64,000 nucleotides of DNA from Lentisphaerota bacterium (GCA_021413965.1 JAIOPI010000025.1:107096-171095), one strand, 5' to 3'. Shown: positions 40,675-50,832, numbered from the stretch's first letter. Numbers and translations are program-made. The notes: generated by a model not told the origin, from the sequence alone.

Positions 40675-41775
40675 ATGATTCGCGATCTGAAGCTCAAGCA
40701 CGATTTCCCCCGCACCATCGAACGCTTCGAGGCCTGGTGGCTCGGCCAGATCATCGACCGGCCGCCAGTCTCCCTGCACGTGACGCCCACGCGGCAGGCC
40801 CGCCTGCCCAGGGCCAACCATGCCTCCGAGCGCGACCGGTGGATGGATGTCGAATACGTTGTCGACGCCGCCATCGCCCGCCTCGAGGCGCGCGATTGGG
40901 TTGGCGACAGCTTCCCCTCCCTCTGGCCGAACCTCGGCCCGGAAATCAGTGCCACGATCTTCGGCTGCGAACTGGAATTCGGTGAAACGACGTCCTGGTC
41001 AAAGCCTGTCGTGCACGGCCCTGACGACTGGCGGCGCATCCTGGCGATGGCTCCGGACTTCGACAACATCTACTGGCGCACGATGGAGCAGATCATGGAT
41101 CGCGCCATCGCCGTCAATGACGGGCGCTATATCGTGGGCATGACCGACCTGCACGGCGCCTACGACATCCTGGCGGCCTTGCGCGAGCCCATGCACATCT
41201 GCACGGATCTCCTGGATCACCCCGACCTCGTGGTTGCCGCCGGCCGTCACGTGGCCACGGCCTATGCCGAAGCCACCCGCCGCCAGCTCGCGAAAGTTGC
41301 CGCCGCCGGCTGCGGCTCCACCACCTGGTGCGCGTTCTACCACGAGGGGCCGGCCTATATTCCGAGCTGCGACCTCTGGTGCATGCTCTCACCCCAAATC
41401 GCGCGCGAAGACATCTTCCCCACCATCGTCACGGAAATGGAACCGCTCGAACGAAGCATCTTCCACCTCGATGGCCCGCAGGCCCTCAAGCACTTGGACT
41501 TGATGCTGGAACTGCCCGGCCTGAATGCGCTGCAATGGGTGTACGGCGCCGGCCATGGCCCCGCAGCCAAGTGGATCTCCACCTACCAGCGCGCCCAGGC
41601 CGCCGGCAAATCCCTGCAGATCTTCGCCACGGACGCGCAGGATGCGCTCACGGTGCTCAAAGCCCTGAAGCCGGAAGGGGTCTGGCTGACCATGGGCGAG
41701 AGCTTCGACAGCGTCGACACCGCCAACGCCTTTCTCCGCGAAGTCGAGCGCACCGCCGCACGCCGCCACGGTTGA
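40675..41775 (+). CDS. URO-D-fold methyltransferase-like protein
   Basis: A 366-aa protein of the uroporphyrinogen decarboxylase/MtaA fold, of a type I associate with PVC genomes and often labelled trimethylamine corrinoid protein 2. Recognisable blocks: RFEAWWLGQIIDRP, FPSLWPNLGPEI, YHEGPAYIPSCDLWCML, SIFHLDGPQALKHLD and NALQWVYGAGHGP. His and Cys residues in those blocks could bind zinc and a thiol acceptor. It is not the haem-pathway decarboxylase. AGGGGG precedes the ATG. No corrinoid protein gene is adjacent. Confidence 0.75.
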   Translation: MIRDLKLKHDFPRTIERFEAWWLGQIIDRPPVSLHVTPTRQARLPRANHASERDRWMDVEYVVDAAIARLEARDWVGDSFPSLWPNLGPEISATIFGCELEFGETTSWSKPVVHGPDDWRRILAMAPDFDNIYWRTMEQIMDRAIAVNDGRYIVGMTDLHGAYDILAALREPMHICTDLLDHPDLVVAAGRHVATAYAEATRRQLAKVAAAGCGSTTWCAFYHEGPAYIPSCDLWCMLSPQIAREDIFPTIVTEMEPLERSIFHLDGPQALKHLDLMLELPGLNALQWVYGAGHGPAAKWISTYQRAQAAGKSLQIFATDAQDALTVLKALKPEGVWLTMGESFDSVDTANAFLREVERTAARRHG

Positions 41776-41818
41776 ACACCTGCATCGCGGCTGGGCCTGT
41801 TCCCGACTCCCCCTCAAT

Positions 41819-41835
41819 CCCCTCCTCCGGAGGGG
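41819..41835. terminator. hairpin between convergent URO-D-like genes
   Basis: CCCCTCC (41819-41825), loop TCC and GGAGGGG (41829-41835) form a 7-bp perfect stem between two converging genes. Confidence 0.5.
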
Positions 41836-41887
41836 TGCCCGTAGAGCGGGGCGGACATTCTGGGGCTCTCCGCCTCCCGCCCCCGCG

Positions 41888-42916
41888 TCAGCACCCCACG
41901 CGATCCCACTCCTCGAAGATCGCCAGTGCCGTTTCAGGATTCGCCGCAGGGCCGAATTCAAACTGCGCCAACACGCCACCCGAAGGGTCGTAAAGGTCGC
42001 GCACGATCGCGCGCACCGCGTCGCGGCCCGCTTGCGGATCCCGCGACGGCAGCACATGCTGCCGGTCAATCTCGCCCCAGAACGTGATGCGCCCCTTCGC
42101 CACGCGCACCAGTTCCGTCCGGTCCATGCAGAATAGTTGCGAGTTGACCCCGCTGACACCAATCTCGATCAGGTCAGGATAAATCGACAGGATATGGCCG
42201 TCGGAATGCATGAACGCGAATTTGCCATGGGCCCGCGCCAGGTCGCAGTACTCGCGATACAGCGGCTTGAAGAGTTCCCGCCAGCGCTCCGGCGAGATGA
42301 GCAGCCGGTCCTGCGCGCCCCAATCATCCATGAACGAAATGCAATCGATGTCCGTCGTGACCCAGAACTCCATGTCGCGCAGGTAGAACTCGTGAATGCG
42401 GCGCAACAGCCCCCTGACGTCGGCGTCGGGAGCGGCCATGTCCAGGTACGCATTCGCCGGCCCGCGGATGAACTGATAACGCTCCCAGGGGCGCCCGCGG
42501 CAGGGCATGCGGACAAAGCGGTCGCTCGCAGCGCAAAACCGGTTGACCTGATCCCGCGCCGTCGTCCAGTTCGTCGGCAGAATTTCATAGGGCGGGTCGA
42601 GAGCGCGCCAGTCGGCGAGGTCCTCGATAAGAGGATCGCGCACCTCGCCCACGACCCCCGCCTGCACATTCGTCCACCGGCAGCCCCACTCGTCAACGTA
42701 GGTGCCGATGGCATACGGGTCCCCTTGCTGGCGAACCCCCGGCGAGCAGACGTCGGGCGCATGCGCCGTGTCGTCAGGAAACCGGCGCCGCAATTCCGCG
42801 ACGGCCTGCGGATGGTGCTGATCCGCCCAGGGAAGCGTCCACAGCTCACGCGGCACCCGCGCGGGATGGTCAAAACGCAGGCAACGCGACACCAGTTCAC
42901 GGGACGTCTGCGGCAT
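41888..42916 (-). CDS. uroporphyrinogen decarboxylase family protein
   Basis: A 342-aa protein of the URO-D superfamily. Visible are FDHPARVPRELW at the N-terminus (typical of PVC URO-D-like proteins), YVDEWGCRWTNV, DIDCISFMDDWGAQDRLLIS, FAFMHSDGHILSIYPDLIEIG and ITFWGEIDRQ. HSDG followed by the late GEID fits the methyltransferase branch better than haem biosynthesis. AAGGGAG precedes the ATG. It is divergent from the second PhyH gene; substrate unknown. Confidence 0.82.
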   Translation of the reverse strand: MPQTSRELVSRCLRFDHPARVPRELWTLPWADQHHPQAVAELRRRFPDDTAHAPDVCSPGVRQQGDPYAIGTYVDEWGCRWTNVQAGVVGEVRDPLIEDLADWRALDPPYEILPTNWTTARDQVNRFCAASDRFVRMPCRGRPWERYQFIRGPANAYLDMAAPDADVRGLLRRIHEFYLRDMEFWVTTDIDCISFMDDWGAQDRLLISPERWRELFKPLYREYCDLARAHGKFAFMHSDGHILSIYPDLIEIGVSGVNSQLFCMDRTELVRVAKGRITFWGEIDRQHVLPSRDPQAGRDAVRAIVRDLYDPSGGVLAQFEFGPAANPETALAIFEEWDRVGC

Positions 42917-43073
42917 GGCGAAGCTCCCTTTTCAAAACGTTCATGCTCGCACGCGTCTGCCCGGCGGTCAAGTCGGGTGGGCGCCTCCCGCGGGGCCTCG
43001 ACAAAAAATGGACTGGCCTCTCCATGCAGCGCGAGGCAAGATTCGGCGATTCGCCAACCGGAAGGACGTTGCC

Positions 43074-43967
43074 ATGCGCCGATACGTTGAGGATGTTGAG
43101 CATGTCGAGCGGGAAGGCTATGCCATCGCACGCGGGGTGCTGACCGACGCCGACCTTGCGCCCGTGATCGCCGAACTGAGCGCCTTCATCGACGCCAGGG
43201 CCCGGCAACTCCAGCAGGCCGGCAGGATTCAGGACCTGCATGAAGGTTTGGATTTCGGCCATCGCGTCGTCGAACTCTACCGCCAGAACCGCTCGGTCGT
43301 GCAAGGCATGGACATCATGATCCTGCGCGGTCGGGCCATGTTTGACTTCCTGCATAACGAACACCTGCTCGACCTGGCCGAAGCCTTGCTCGGCCCGGAG
43401 ATCACGTGCAACCCGATCCAACACGTGCGCGCCAAGATGCCGGCCAGCGTCGACGGCGCTGATGGCTTCATGAACGTGCCCTGGCACCAGGATGTGGGCG
43501 TCACCCATCCGGATTCCGAGCCCAGCCGCATCCTGACCTTCTGGACGCCGCTCGTGGACGCCACGCGGGAAACCGGCTGCATGGAAATCCTGCCGCGCTG
43601 CGTGTCGCTGGGCGCCCTGCCCCACGTCACCGGCAACTATGGAACGGAGATCGAACCGTCCGTTCTGCCGACGTGGGAACCCGTCGCGGCCGAGTGCCGC
43701 CGCGGGGATGTCGTGATCATGAACAAATACACGCCGCACCGTGGCACCCCGAATCGTTCCGACCTCGCGCGCTGGTCGATTGACCTGCGTTATCAGGTCA
43801 CGGGACACCATACCGGTCGGCTCGCTCATCCCGACTTTCCGGTGCGCAGCCGCCGCAACCCCGCCTCCGTGCAACGCGACTATCCCGGGTGGTGCAAGGC
43901 ATGGCAGGCCGCCCTGGCCAACCCCCAGGAATTGGCCACCTTCCATCGCGTGACCAAGAAAGGGTGA
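43074..43967 (+). CDS. phytanoyl-CoA dioxygenase (PhyH) family protein
   Basis: A 297-aa Fe(II)/2-oxoglutarate oxygenase. The HxD is in VPWHQDVGVTHPD, the distal His in NKYTPHRGTPNRSD and the following Arg (ARWSIDLRYQ) probably binds 2-oxoglutarate. GCMEILPR precedes the distal part as in other PhyH proteins. The ATG at 43074 follows GGAAGGACG; upstream in-frame sequence from 42915 is non-coding. It shares only the fold with the PhyH at 6697. Confidence 0.87.
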   Translation: MRRYVEDVEHVEREGYAIARGVLTDADLAPVIAELSAFIDARARQLQQAGRIQDLHEGLDFGHRVVELYRQNRSVVQGMDIMILRGRAMFDFLHNEHLLDLAEALLGPEITCNPIQHVRAKMPASVDGADGFMNVPWHQDVGVTHPDSEPSRILTFWTPLVDATRETGCMEILPRCVSLGALPHVTGNYGTEIEPSVLPTWEPVAAECRRGDVVIMNKYTPHRGTPNRSDLARWSIDLRYQVTGHHTGRLAHPDFPVRSRRNPASVQRDYPGWCKAWQAALANPQELATFHRVTKKG

Positions 43968-43993
43968 GCCGGCTTCCCGGTCCCACGCGCGGT

Positions 43994-44023
43994 GCGGGTA
44001 CGACAACGCCCCGTCGTACCCGC
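43994..44023. terminator. 11-bp perfect hairpin between convergent genes
   Basis: Bases 43994-44004 pair with 44013-44023, with loop AACGCCCC. It separates the PhyH gene from the converging large surface-protein gene. Confidence 0.6.
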
Positions 44024-44056
44024 CCGGCTCCAGCAGCGCCAGCGCGTGACGCATCC

Positions 44057-47000
44057 TCACGGATACGGCAGCACAACAATCCGGTACACGCGATTCGTCA
44101 GTCCCGGATAGGCCATGTCGCTGAACGTCTCGGTGTCTCCATCCGCCGCCTCAAACGCCGTCAGCGGCAGCCACACCGGATCCGTCAGTTTGTCCTTGGC
44201 GTCCACGCGGTATCGCTTGCCCGGCACGGCCTGCCACGTCACGGAGAACGGGGCCACCGCATTGGTGCCGCGCGTGGCCTGGAAGACTTCCAGCACCGAT
44301 CCCGGATCGGTCGGGGAGGTCCCGGCCAGCCGCTCATCGGCATTCGACATGGTGTCGCCATCCCAATCGCCATCGGCACCGTTCCGACCGCTGCCGCCAC
44401 TGCCCGCGTCGGTGGACAGCCCCTCGGCATGTTCCCACGCATCCGGCAGACCGTCATGGTCCGCGTCCGTCGTGTCTGCCAAACCCAGATTGAAGTGCAC
44501 GCGCGCGACACGCCCCGTCTCCACCGTCACCCCGCGGGCGGCCGGAACGCTGAAGCCCGGGAGCGCCACCCGCACCGTGTGCGAACCGGCGGCGAGATCC
44601 TCCAGCAGGACGTCGGTCGAGCGCCCCGCGTCCCGGAAATCAAGCCACACGACCGCACCGGTGGGCGTGCTCGACACCTGGAGGTCGCCCAGCCCATCAG
44701 CGGGCAAGACGAAGCTCACCAGGTTCGTCTCATGGGCAAGAACCGGCGACTGCACCGGCCCCGGCGCGGCCAACCCGGCCTTCGTCACCGAGATAAAATG
44801 CGATGCCGCGGGCAGGTCCACCGCAATATTCGTGATGACGCAGGGCGTCATCAATCCCGTCGACTGGAAGTCCAGATACACCGCGGCACCGGACTGCGGC
44901 GCCGATTCCACGCGCAGAGCTCCAGCCGGCACATCAAGGTCGAAGTCCACATCGGCGACCGCCGCTTCACGTACGCCGACGCCTCTCGGAGCGGGCACCG
45001 GGTAGCCGGACTTCATCACGGATACGAAGTGCGAACCCGGTTCGATGTCGCTCAGCAGGGCGGGCGTCTGCAAGCCGCTCGGCTCGAAATCGAGATACAC
45101 GGACGCCCCCGCCGGCTCACTGGTGACCTGAATCTGGCCGGGGGATTGTCCCGGACGAAGGTTGAAATCAACCGTGCGGTGTCCGCCAAACGCCAGAGCG
45201 ACGGGCGTCGCGTCATCAACGCGCGCCGTGTCGGCATGATACTGGGCGGCGTAAGCCGGCGCATCCGCCCGCACCACGTACTCGCCCGGCATGGGCGCCC
45301 CGAAGGCATACGAGCCGTCGGCTTCCGTGAATGCCCAGGCGGAAAAGGAATCGTCGGTTGCGTAGCGCGGGCGCAGCAGGACGGACGCCCCCGGCAACGC
45401 CGCACCATCCCCGTCCACCGTACCGCCCAGCTCGCTTGCCGCCGCCAGCACCTCGATGTCGTCCAGATGCCATCCCGTCGACGACGCCAGCCCCGAGCCC
45501 ATGGCGTAGAAGATGAACCCAAGGCGAACGTTGCTGTATCCGCAATAGTCCGAGATCGGCAGCACCAGGTCCGACCATCCGCGTCGCTGATAGCCACCGT
45601 AGCGCTCCAGCTCGTACCACGTCCCCCCCCCGTCGGTGGAAATGCCCACCACCGCCATGGCGTCGCTGTCCATGGCCAGGGTGTGCCGGAGCTTCAACCA
45701 CGCCTGCTGATAGCCGCTCAGGTCGATCGGGACCTGCAGTGACAGGAAGGACGTGGCCCCCCGCTTGTAGGGCAGCCACGGACTGTCGGTCCAGGACGAG
45801 AAGGCGCTGTCGTAATCGTCATGCGCAATCTCCCATGAACCACCCGCGTGCCAGTTCGTGCCGTCGTTTTCCATGTCGTCGAAGAATACCGTCGCGTAGA
45901 CGGGTTCGGCCACCGTGGGATTGCGGCCGAGCGCAAGCTCCAGTCGATCGTCAGCGGAATCGTCGTCCGTGTCCGACAACGTGGGCGACGTCACGAACGC
46001 ATCGGCGCCGGGGGCGACCTCCTCGCCGTCGTCCAGGCCATCGCCATCGCTGTCCTGCTCCCGCGGGTCCGATCCGAACAGGTTCACCTCGCTGCCGTCC
46101 TCTACGCCATCGCCATCCTGGTCTGGATCGAGCGGGTTCAGATCCGTCGTGTACTCCCCGAGATCGGGAATGCCATCCCCGTCAAAGTCCGCCCGCCCAT
46201 CCCGATCCAATCCCTGGAACCAGTCCTGCTCCCAGAAGTCCGGCAACCCATCGCCGTCGGAATCGCGCGCCGCCAGTTGCAGGATGGAGAGCCCACTTTC
46301 GCCCCGCGAGGCATAGAGCGTGCTTCCCGTGGCGAAGACGTCGATCAGGTACAAGGGGACGGTCTCCACGACCGTGGGATCGCCCGGTGTCCTCACATCC
46401 AGAACCACAACGCCGGCGGAGGTCAAGGCGTGGACATATCCACCGGAGGCGGTCACGCGCGTCGTGCCTCCCGGAAGGGTCACATGCGCCACTTGCACCG
46501 GGTTGGTCGGGTCCTGCACATCCACCACGTACAGGCCGCCGTCACCGGACGCCAGGTAGGCGTACCCCTGGTGAACCGCGACGTCCACGGCCTCACCCGC
46601 CGGTGCCACCGCCACCGCCACCGGCGATTCGGGCGTGCTGAGGTCAACCACCAGCAGCCCCCCCGATCCGTAGGCGCCAAACCCGTAGTTGCCGTCGATG
46701 ACGAGCTCCGACACGTCAGACAACGTGTCGAGCCATCCCACCACCACGGGATTGGTCGGGTCGGCCACGTCAATGGCATACAGCGTGCTCATGGCCGACT
46801 CGGAGACATAGACATGATGGTCTTTCACGGCCAGGGCACTGACCCCGCTTGGGATCGAAAGCCGCCCCTGCAACAAGGGGTGTTCCGCATCGCTGACATC
46901 GACCACCGAAAACCCTCCGGAAGGCCAGGTCTCGCCCAGGTAAGCATGGCTGCCCGCCACCTGAACCTTTTGGACGCTCCCGGGCAACCCCAGACGCGAA

Positions 47001-48613
47001 CGTTCAACGGTCGCTTCGGGATTGCTCACATCCACCACGACGAGTCCCGCCCGCCCACCCGCGATGTAGGCGAACGTTCCGCTGACGTCGATGGCGCTCG
47101 CTTCACCCACTGTTCCGACTCGGTCGCTAATGACGGGATTCGAACGATCACGAAAATCCCACACGGCCAGCCCGAGCCGTTCTGGAGCGTCGATCCTCCC
47201 GCCAGACATGCTGAACGGCCCGACATCGCCCGCGCTGTACGCCGTGCCCAGCGCGACCGGACCCGTGGGCGAGCCGATGTCGAACACCTGAAGGCTGTTG
47301 TACAGGGCCAGACAGAGTCGATCGCCGTCAACGGCGACGAATTCCGCCCCGCTGTACGCTATCGCCGCTTCCGCCACCGGGTTGGTGGGGACCGCCACGT
47401 TGATGACCATCAAGCCATAGTTATCCGCCACATAGGCATAATCACCGGCTAGAACCAAGTTGTGCGCATAGGACGTCGAGCACCGCCCCACCAGTTTCGG
47501 ATTTGCCAGATTGTTCACGTCCAGAATGGCGACGCCATCACCGCCGGCGGCCACATACACATAGCCACCCCGTGCCTGAAGGCCCCGCGCCTCGTGACCC
47601 GGAACGACCAGTTGCCCCACCAGCATAGGATGGGCGGGGTCGAACACATCCACGATGCGAACACCGTCATAGCCATCCGCAAGATACGCGATGGTTCCTT
47701 GCACGTGAACACCCACTACCCGGCCTCCGTCATTGAACGTCCCCTGCCACACGGGATGGGCGGGATCGCTGATGTCGACAATCTGCAGCCCGGAATAGTC
47801 CGCCGCGAGATACGCGTGGGTTCCCTCCACGTCGAGTGCCGCCACAACGCCCTCAGTTTCACAGGCCCCGACGCGCACCACATTGGACGGATCACTGGCG
47901 TCGAACACCAGCAGCGACCCGACGTCGGTTCCCACGAAAATGTGCGAGCCAACCCCCTCGGCCGCAGCCGCCTGCCCATTCCACGCAAAGGTCCATTGCC
48001 CCTGGTCGGTCAGGTTCACGTCCTGGATCGCGCCCGTGGTGGAATTCGGATCGTACCCGTACCGCGCTTCCCACGAGTCCGAGAGTCCGTCGCCATCCGT
48101 GTCCGCGTTCGTGACACTCGTCCGGCGCTGGAACTCGCGCAGGTTGGTCAGCCCGTCCAGGTCTGGGTCGGCAAGGGCATCGGACCGGTCCCAGGGATCG
48201 AGCGGCGCATGCGCGTTTTCATACGAGTTGGGGATGCCGTCGCCGTCGTTGTCCGGAGTCACCCGCACCGTCCACACGGCAGAGGTCGTCCACTCGGTGT
48301 CGGATACATCGACACGCAAGGGATAAATGCCGGCGTTCGTCCACGTGGTCACAGCCAGGTAGGTCGGCTCATCCCCCCCCACGACCTGCGCGCCCAGGCG
48401 CCACTGGTACACAAGATTGCTGCCTTCGGGATCCGCCGCCATCACGCTGAAGAGCAGATTCGTCTGCTCGCCCATCGACACCATGCCCGCCGGGGGCTCG
48501 GTGGAATCAATCGTCGGCGGCAGCCCTTGCGCATCGGCCCGCACGCCCAGCCCCGCCACCAATAGAAATTCGAGTGACACGCTCACGATCAACCGCGCCG
48601 CAGTCGGATGCAT
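44057..48613 (-). CDS. giant exported LVIVD / TSP3 / PEGA repeat protein
   Basis: A 1518-aa protein with a signal peptide (about 28 residues). In order: an Ig/PKD-like domain (30-125); three thrombospondin-3-type Ca loops (DNDGDGIPNSYE, DPDLDGLTNLRE, DTDGDGLSDSWE); about 14 LVIVD beta-propeller blades (210-830, for example YLAADYSGLQIVDISDPAHP); four more TSP3 loops (DSDGDGLPDFWE to DSDGDGLDDGEE); a jelly-roll/MAM-like domain (about 920-1080); a carboxypeptidase-regulatory-like fold (1085-1165); three PEGA domains with VYLDF/VWLDF; a last TSP3 pair; and a C-terminal module (SVTWQAVPGKRYRVD) of a kind I associate with PVC exoproteins. Probably surface-bound or secreted by the type II system. 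AAGGA precedes the ATG. Confidence 0.87.
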   Translation of the reverse strand: MHPTAARLIVSVSLEFLLVAGLGVRADAQGLPPTIDSTEPPAGMVSMGEQTNLLFSVMAADPEGSNLVYQWRLGAQVVGGDEPTYLAVTTWTNAGIYPLRVDVSDTEWTTSAVWTVRVTPDNDGDGIPNSYENAHAPLDPWDRSDALADPDLDGLTNLREFQRRTSVTNADTDGDGLSDSWEARYGYDPNSTTGAIQDVNLTDQGQWTFAWNGQAAAAEGVGSHIFVGTDVGSLLVFDASDPSNVVRVGACETEGVVAALDVEGTHAYLAADYSGLQIVDISDPAHPVWQGTFNDGGRVVGVHVQGTIAYLADGYDGVRIVDVFDPAHPMLVGQLVVPGHEARGLQARGGYVYVAAGGDGVAILDVNNLANPKLVGRCSTSYAHNLVLAGDYAYVADNYGLMVINVAVPTNPVAEAAIAYSGAEFVAVDGDRLCLALYNSLQVFDIGSPTGPVALGTAYSAGDVGPFSMSGGRIDAPERLGLAVWDFRDRSNPVISDRVGTVGEASAIDVSGTFAYIAGGRAGLVVVDVSNPEATVERSRLGLPGSVQKVQVAGSHAYLGETWPSGGFSVVDVSDAEHPLLQGRLSIPSGVSALAVKDHHVYVSESAMSTLYAIDVADPTNPVVVGWLDTLSDVSELVIDGNYGFGAYGSGGLLVVDLSTPESPVAVAVAPAGEAVDVAVHQGYAYLASGDGGLYVVDVQDPTNPVQVAHVTLPGGTTRVTASGGYVHALTSAGVVVLDVRTPGDPTVVETVPLYLIDVFATGSTLYASRGESGLSILQLAARDSDGDGLPDFWEQDWFQGLDRDGRADFDGDGIPDLGEYTTDLNPLDPDQDGDGVEDGSEVNLFGSDPREQDSDGDGLDDGEEVAPGADAFVTSPTLSDTDDDSADDRLELALGRNPTVAEPVYATVFFDDMENDGTNWHAGGSWEIAHDDYDSAFSSWTDSPWLPYKRGATSFLSLQVPIDLSGYQQAWLKLRHTLAMDSDAMAVVGISTDGGGTWYELERYGGYQRRGWSDLVLPISDYCGYSNVRLGFIFYAMGSGLASSTGWHLDDIEVLAAASELGGTVDGDGAALPGASVLLRPRYATDDSFSAWAFTEADGSYAFGAPMPGEYVVRADAPAYAAQYHADTARVDDATPVALAFGGHRTVDFNLRPGQSPGQIQVTSEPAGASVYLDFEPSGLQTPALLSDIEPGSHFVSVMKSGYPVPAPRGVGVREAAVADVDFDLDVPAGALRVESAPQSGAAVYLDFQSTGLMTPCVITNIAVDLPAASHFISVTKAGLAAPGPVQSPVLAHETNLVSFVLPADGLGDLQVSSTPTGAVVWLDFRDAGRSTDVLLEDLAAGSHTVRVALPGFSVPAARGVTVETGRVARVHFNLGLADTTDADHDGLPDAWEHAEGLSTDAGSGGSGRNGADGDWDGDTMSNADERLAGTSPTDPGSVLEVFQATRGTNAVAPFSVTWQAVPGKRYRVDAKDKLTDPVWLPLTAFEAADGDTETFSDMAYPGLTNRVYRIVVLPYP

Positions 48614-48677
48614 CGTTAGTCCTTTGCCCTAATGGCTTGTGTTGTGAATGGAATGAATTTCGTGGTAGGCATGGGGC

Positions 48678-50825
48678 ATGTCAAGTGTAACCACCGGGAA
48701 AAGCAACGGTGTGCGACTCGACTGGCTGGCCGGTGCCCTGATCGTCCTGTCCCCGCTGGCCTTCTCGACCCGCATCGAAAACAGCTTTGGCCTGCCCCGC
48801 ATGCTGATCGTCGCGCTGGCGGCCATCTTCGGCGCCGGACACCTGACGGCCTGGGCGTGGACGTCCCCTGGCACCGTTCGACGCGCTTGGCTCGCGCGCG
48901 TCTGGCCCATCCTCGCCTGGCTCGCCTGGTCCACCCTCACAACCGTCCTCCAGCACCGGGACCTGACCGCCATGAGCGCCCTTGGATTCGTGTGGGTGTG
49001 CGTTCTGCCCGCCCTTGCGTTGGCAGCGGGCACGCTCACGCCGGCCAACCGGCGCACGCTCCTTGCCCTCGCGGTGTGCATGGGCGGAGCGCAGTCACTC
49101 TACGCCTTGCTCCAATGGATGCAGTGGGATCCGCTCTTTGGCCACGCCACGGCTCAGATGCCCGCCGTCCAGGCATCCCAGCGTGTCATGGGCACCATCG
49201 GGTACCAGAACACGCTGGGCGAATACCTGGCCTTGCTCTTGCCCACCGCCTGCTGGCTTGCCGCCAGCGCACCCGGGCGCCGCTCGCGCATGACGTGGAT
49301 CGCCCTGGCGGCGTCCATGGTTCTGGCGATCCTGCTCACGCGCAGCCGGGGCGCCATCGGCGCCGCCTGCGTCGGCGGCGTCGCCACGTTGGCCCTGACC
49401 GCCCACCCCCGCTCACCCACGCGGCCGGCGCGCTTTTGGTCAAGGCGTATCGCCCTTCCCGCCACCATCGGCTTGGTACTCCTGCTGGCCGTCGGCGTCA
49501 TGACCCGTCGCGAGGGCGACCTCGCTCTGCACCACCGCCTCCAGCAAGCCGTGGATACGCGGTCTGCCGCCTGGCAGCAGCGCGAACTCATCTGGCTCGC
49601 CACGGTTCGCATGGTTCCCGGGCACCTGCTGTCCGGCCGCGGGCTGGGGGCTGTGGCGCGTGACTACCTTGACCAACTCGCCGACGCCCTCCATTCACCC
49701 GCCCACGCGCACCGGCGCCCTTACGCACTCAACGTGCGGGAAACACATAACGACTACCTGCAAATGCTGGCGGAAACCGGTGTCGTGGGAATGGGACTCT
49801 GGCTCATCGTGTTGGGAACGACGCTGCGCCAGCTCGGGCGGTCCGCGCTGGCCGGTTCCATCGCCGCCTTCATGGTGGCGGGTCTCGTCAGTTTCCCCCT
49901 GCACGTCCAGCCGGTGGCCCCCCTCTTCTGGATGCTCGTGGGATTGGGCCTCGGCGCGGCGCCCGCCTCCTCCCCGCCGATGCCCCCTCGCCCTCTCCAT
50001 CCGCTCTGGGGACTCGCCCTCGTGCCGCTGCTGCTCGCCGGTGCCGCCGTGCTCTACGGCGATCGCCTGTTTCTGCACGGTCGCACGGCCGCAGACGCCG
50101 GCCGCCTCGAGGAATCCCGGCGGTCCTACGCGCGCGCGGAACGCTTCCAGCCCTTCAACCCGCGACTGCGCTTCTTCCACGGAACCGCACACCTCGCCGC
50201 CGGCCGTCCCGCCGAGGCGCTGGCCGCGTTCCAAACTGCCACCAAAGGCGGCTTCACGGATTTGAACTTGTGGCGCAGCGAAGCCCGCGCCCGGCTCGAC
50301 ATGGACCAACCCGACGCCGCCGTCGTCCTCCTCCGCCACGCCGCCGCCACGGGACTGCGCCCCGACGACGTCTATCCCGAACTGGCTTCCGCGCTCGTGC
50401 GCGCCGGCGATCCTCAGGCCGCCGTTGCCGCGCTGCAGCAGACACGCCTCTATGCCACCGAAACCGAGTTGGCCTCCTGCGTCATCGCGCGCGACCTGAT
50501 CACGCAGCGGCGCATCGCCGAGACCATCGCGCTGCTGACACCCCTCGCCGCCAGCCCCCACAGCCGTCCTGAGGAACGCGCCGACGTCCTGGAACTGCTC
50601 GGCTCCGCGCTCATGATGAACGGCGATTACGCCGGCGCCGAACGGCACCTGAGCGAGGCGGATCACATCCATGCGAACAACACGTCCATCCTTAACAACC
50701 TGGGCGCCGCCCTGCACCTGCAGGGGCGCACCACCCAGGCCATGGCCACGTGGCAGCGCGTCTTGCGCCTCGACCCCACGAACGACATCGCCCGCCGCAA
50801 CTTGCACGCCATTGGCGTTCCATAG
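48678..50825 (+). CDS. O-antigen ligase/polymerase-like protein with TPR tail
   Basis: A 715-aa membrane protein. About ten membrane segments (residues 15-460) hold the O-antigen ligase signature: a large periplasmic loop with GRGLGAVARDYLDQLA and ETHNDYLQMLAETGVVGMG. Residues about 480-715 are tetratricopeptide-like repeats (RRSYARAERFQPFNPRLRF, LNNLGAALHLQGRTTQAM). Such Wzy_C/TPR proteins join or polymerise glycans, or glycosylate pilins. It is 64 bases from the divergent surface-protein gene. No other polysaccharide genes are nearby. Confidence 0.85.
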   Translation: MSSVTTGKSNGVRLDWLAGALIVLSPLAFSTRIENSFGLPRMLIVALAAIFGAGHLTAWAWTSPGTVRRAWLARVWPILAWLAWSTLTTVLQHRDLTAMSALGFVWVCVLPALALAAGTLTPANRRTLLALAVCMGGAQSLYALLQWMQWDPLFGHATAQMPAVQASQRVMGTIGYQNTLGEYLALLLPTACWLAASAPGRRSRMTWIALAASMVLAILLTRSRGAIGAACVGGVATLALTAHPRSPTRPARFWSRRIALPATIGLVLLLAVGVMTRREGDLALHHRLQQAVDTRSAAWQQRELIWLATVRMVPGHLLSGRGLGAVARDYLDQLADALHSPAHAHRRPYALNVRETHNDYLQMLAETGVVGMGLWLIVLGTTLRQLGRSALAGSIAAFMVAGLVSFPLHVQPVAPLFWMLVGLGLGAAPASSPPMPPRPLHPLWGLALVPLLLAGAAVLYGDRLFLHGRTAADAGRLEESRRSYARAERFQPFNPRLRFFHGTAHLAAGRPAEALAAFQTATKGGFTDLNLWRSEARARLDMDQPDAAVVLLRHAAATGLRPDDVYPELASALVRAGDPQAAVAALQQTRLYATETELASCVIARDLITQRRIAETIALLTPLAASPHSRPEERADVLELLGSALMMNGDYAGAERHLSEADHIHANNTSILNNLGAALHLQGRTTQAMATWQRVLRLDPTNDIARRNLHAIGVP

Positions 50826-50832
50826 GCCCGCG

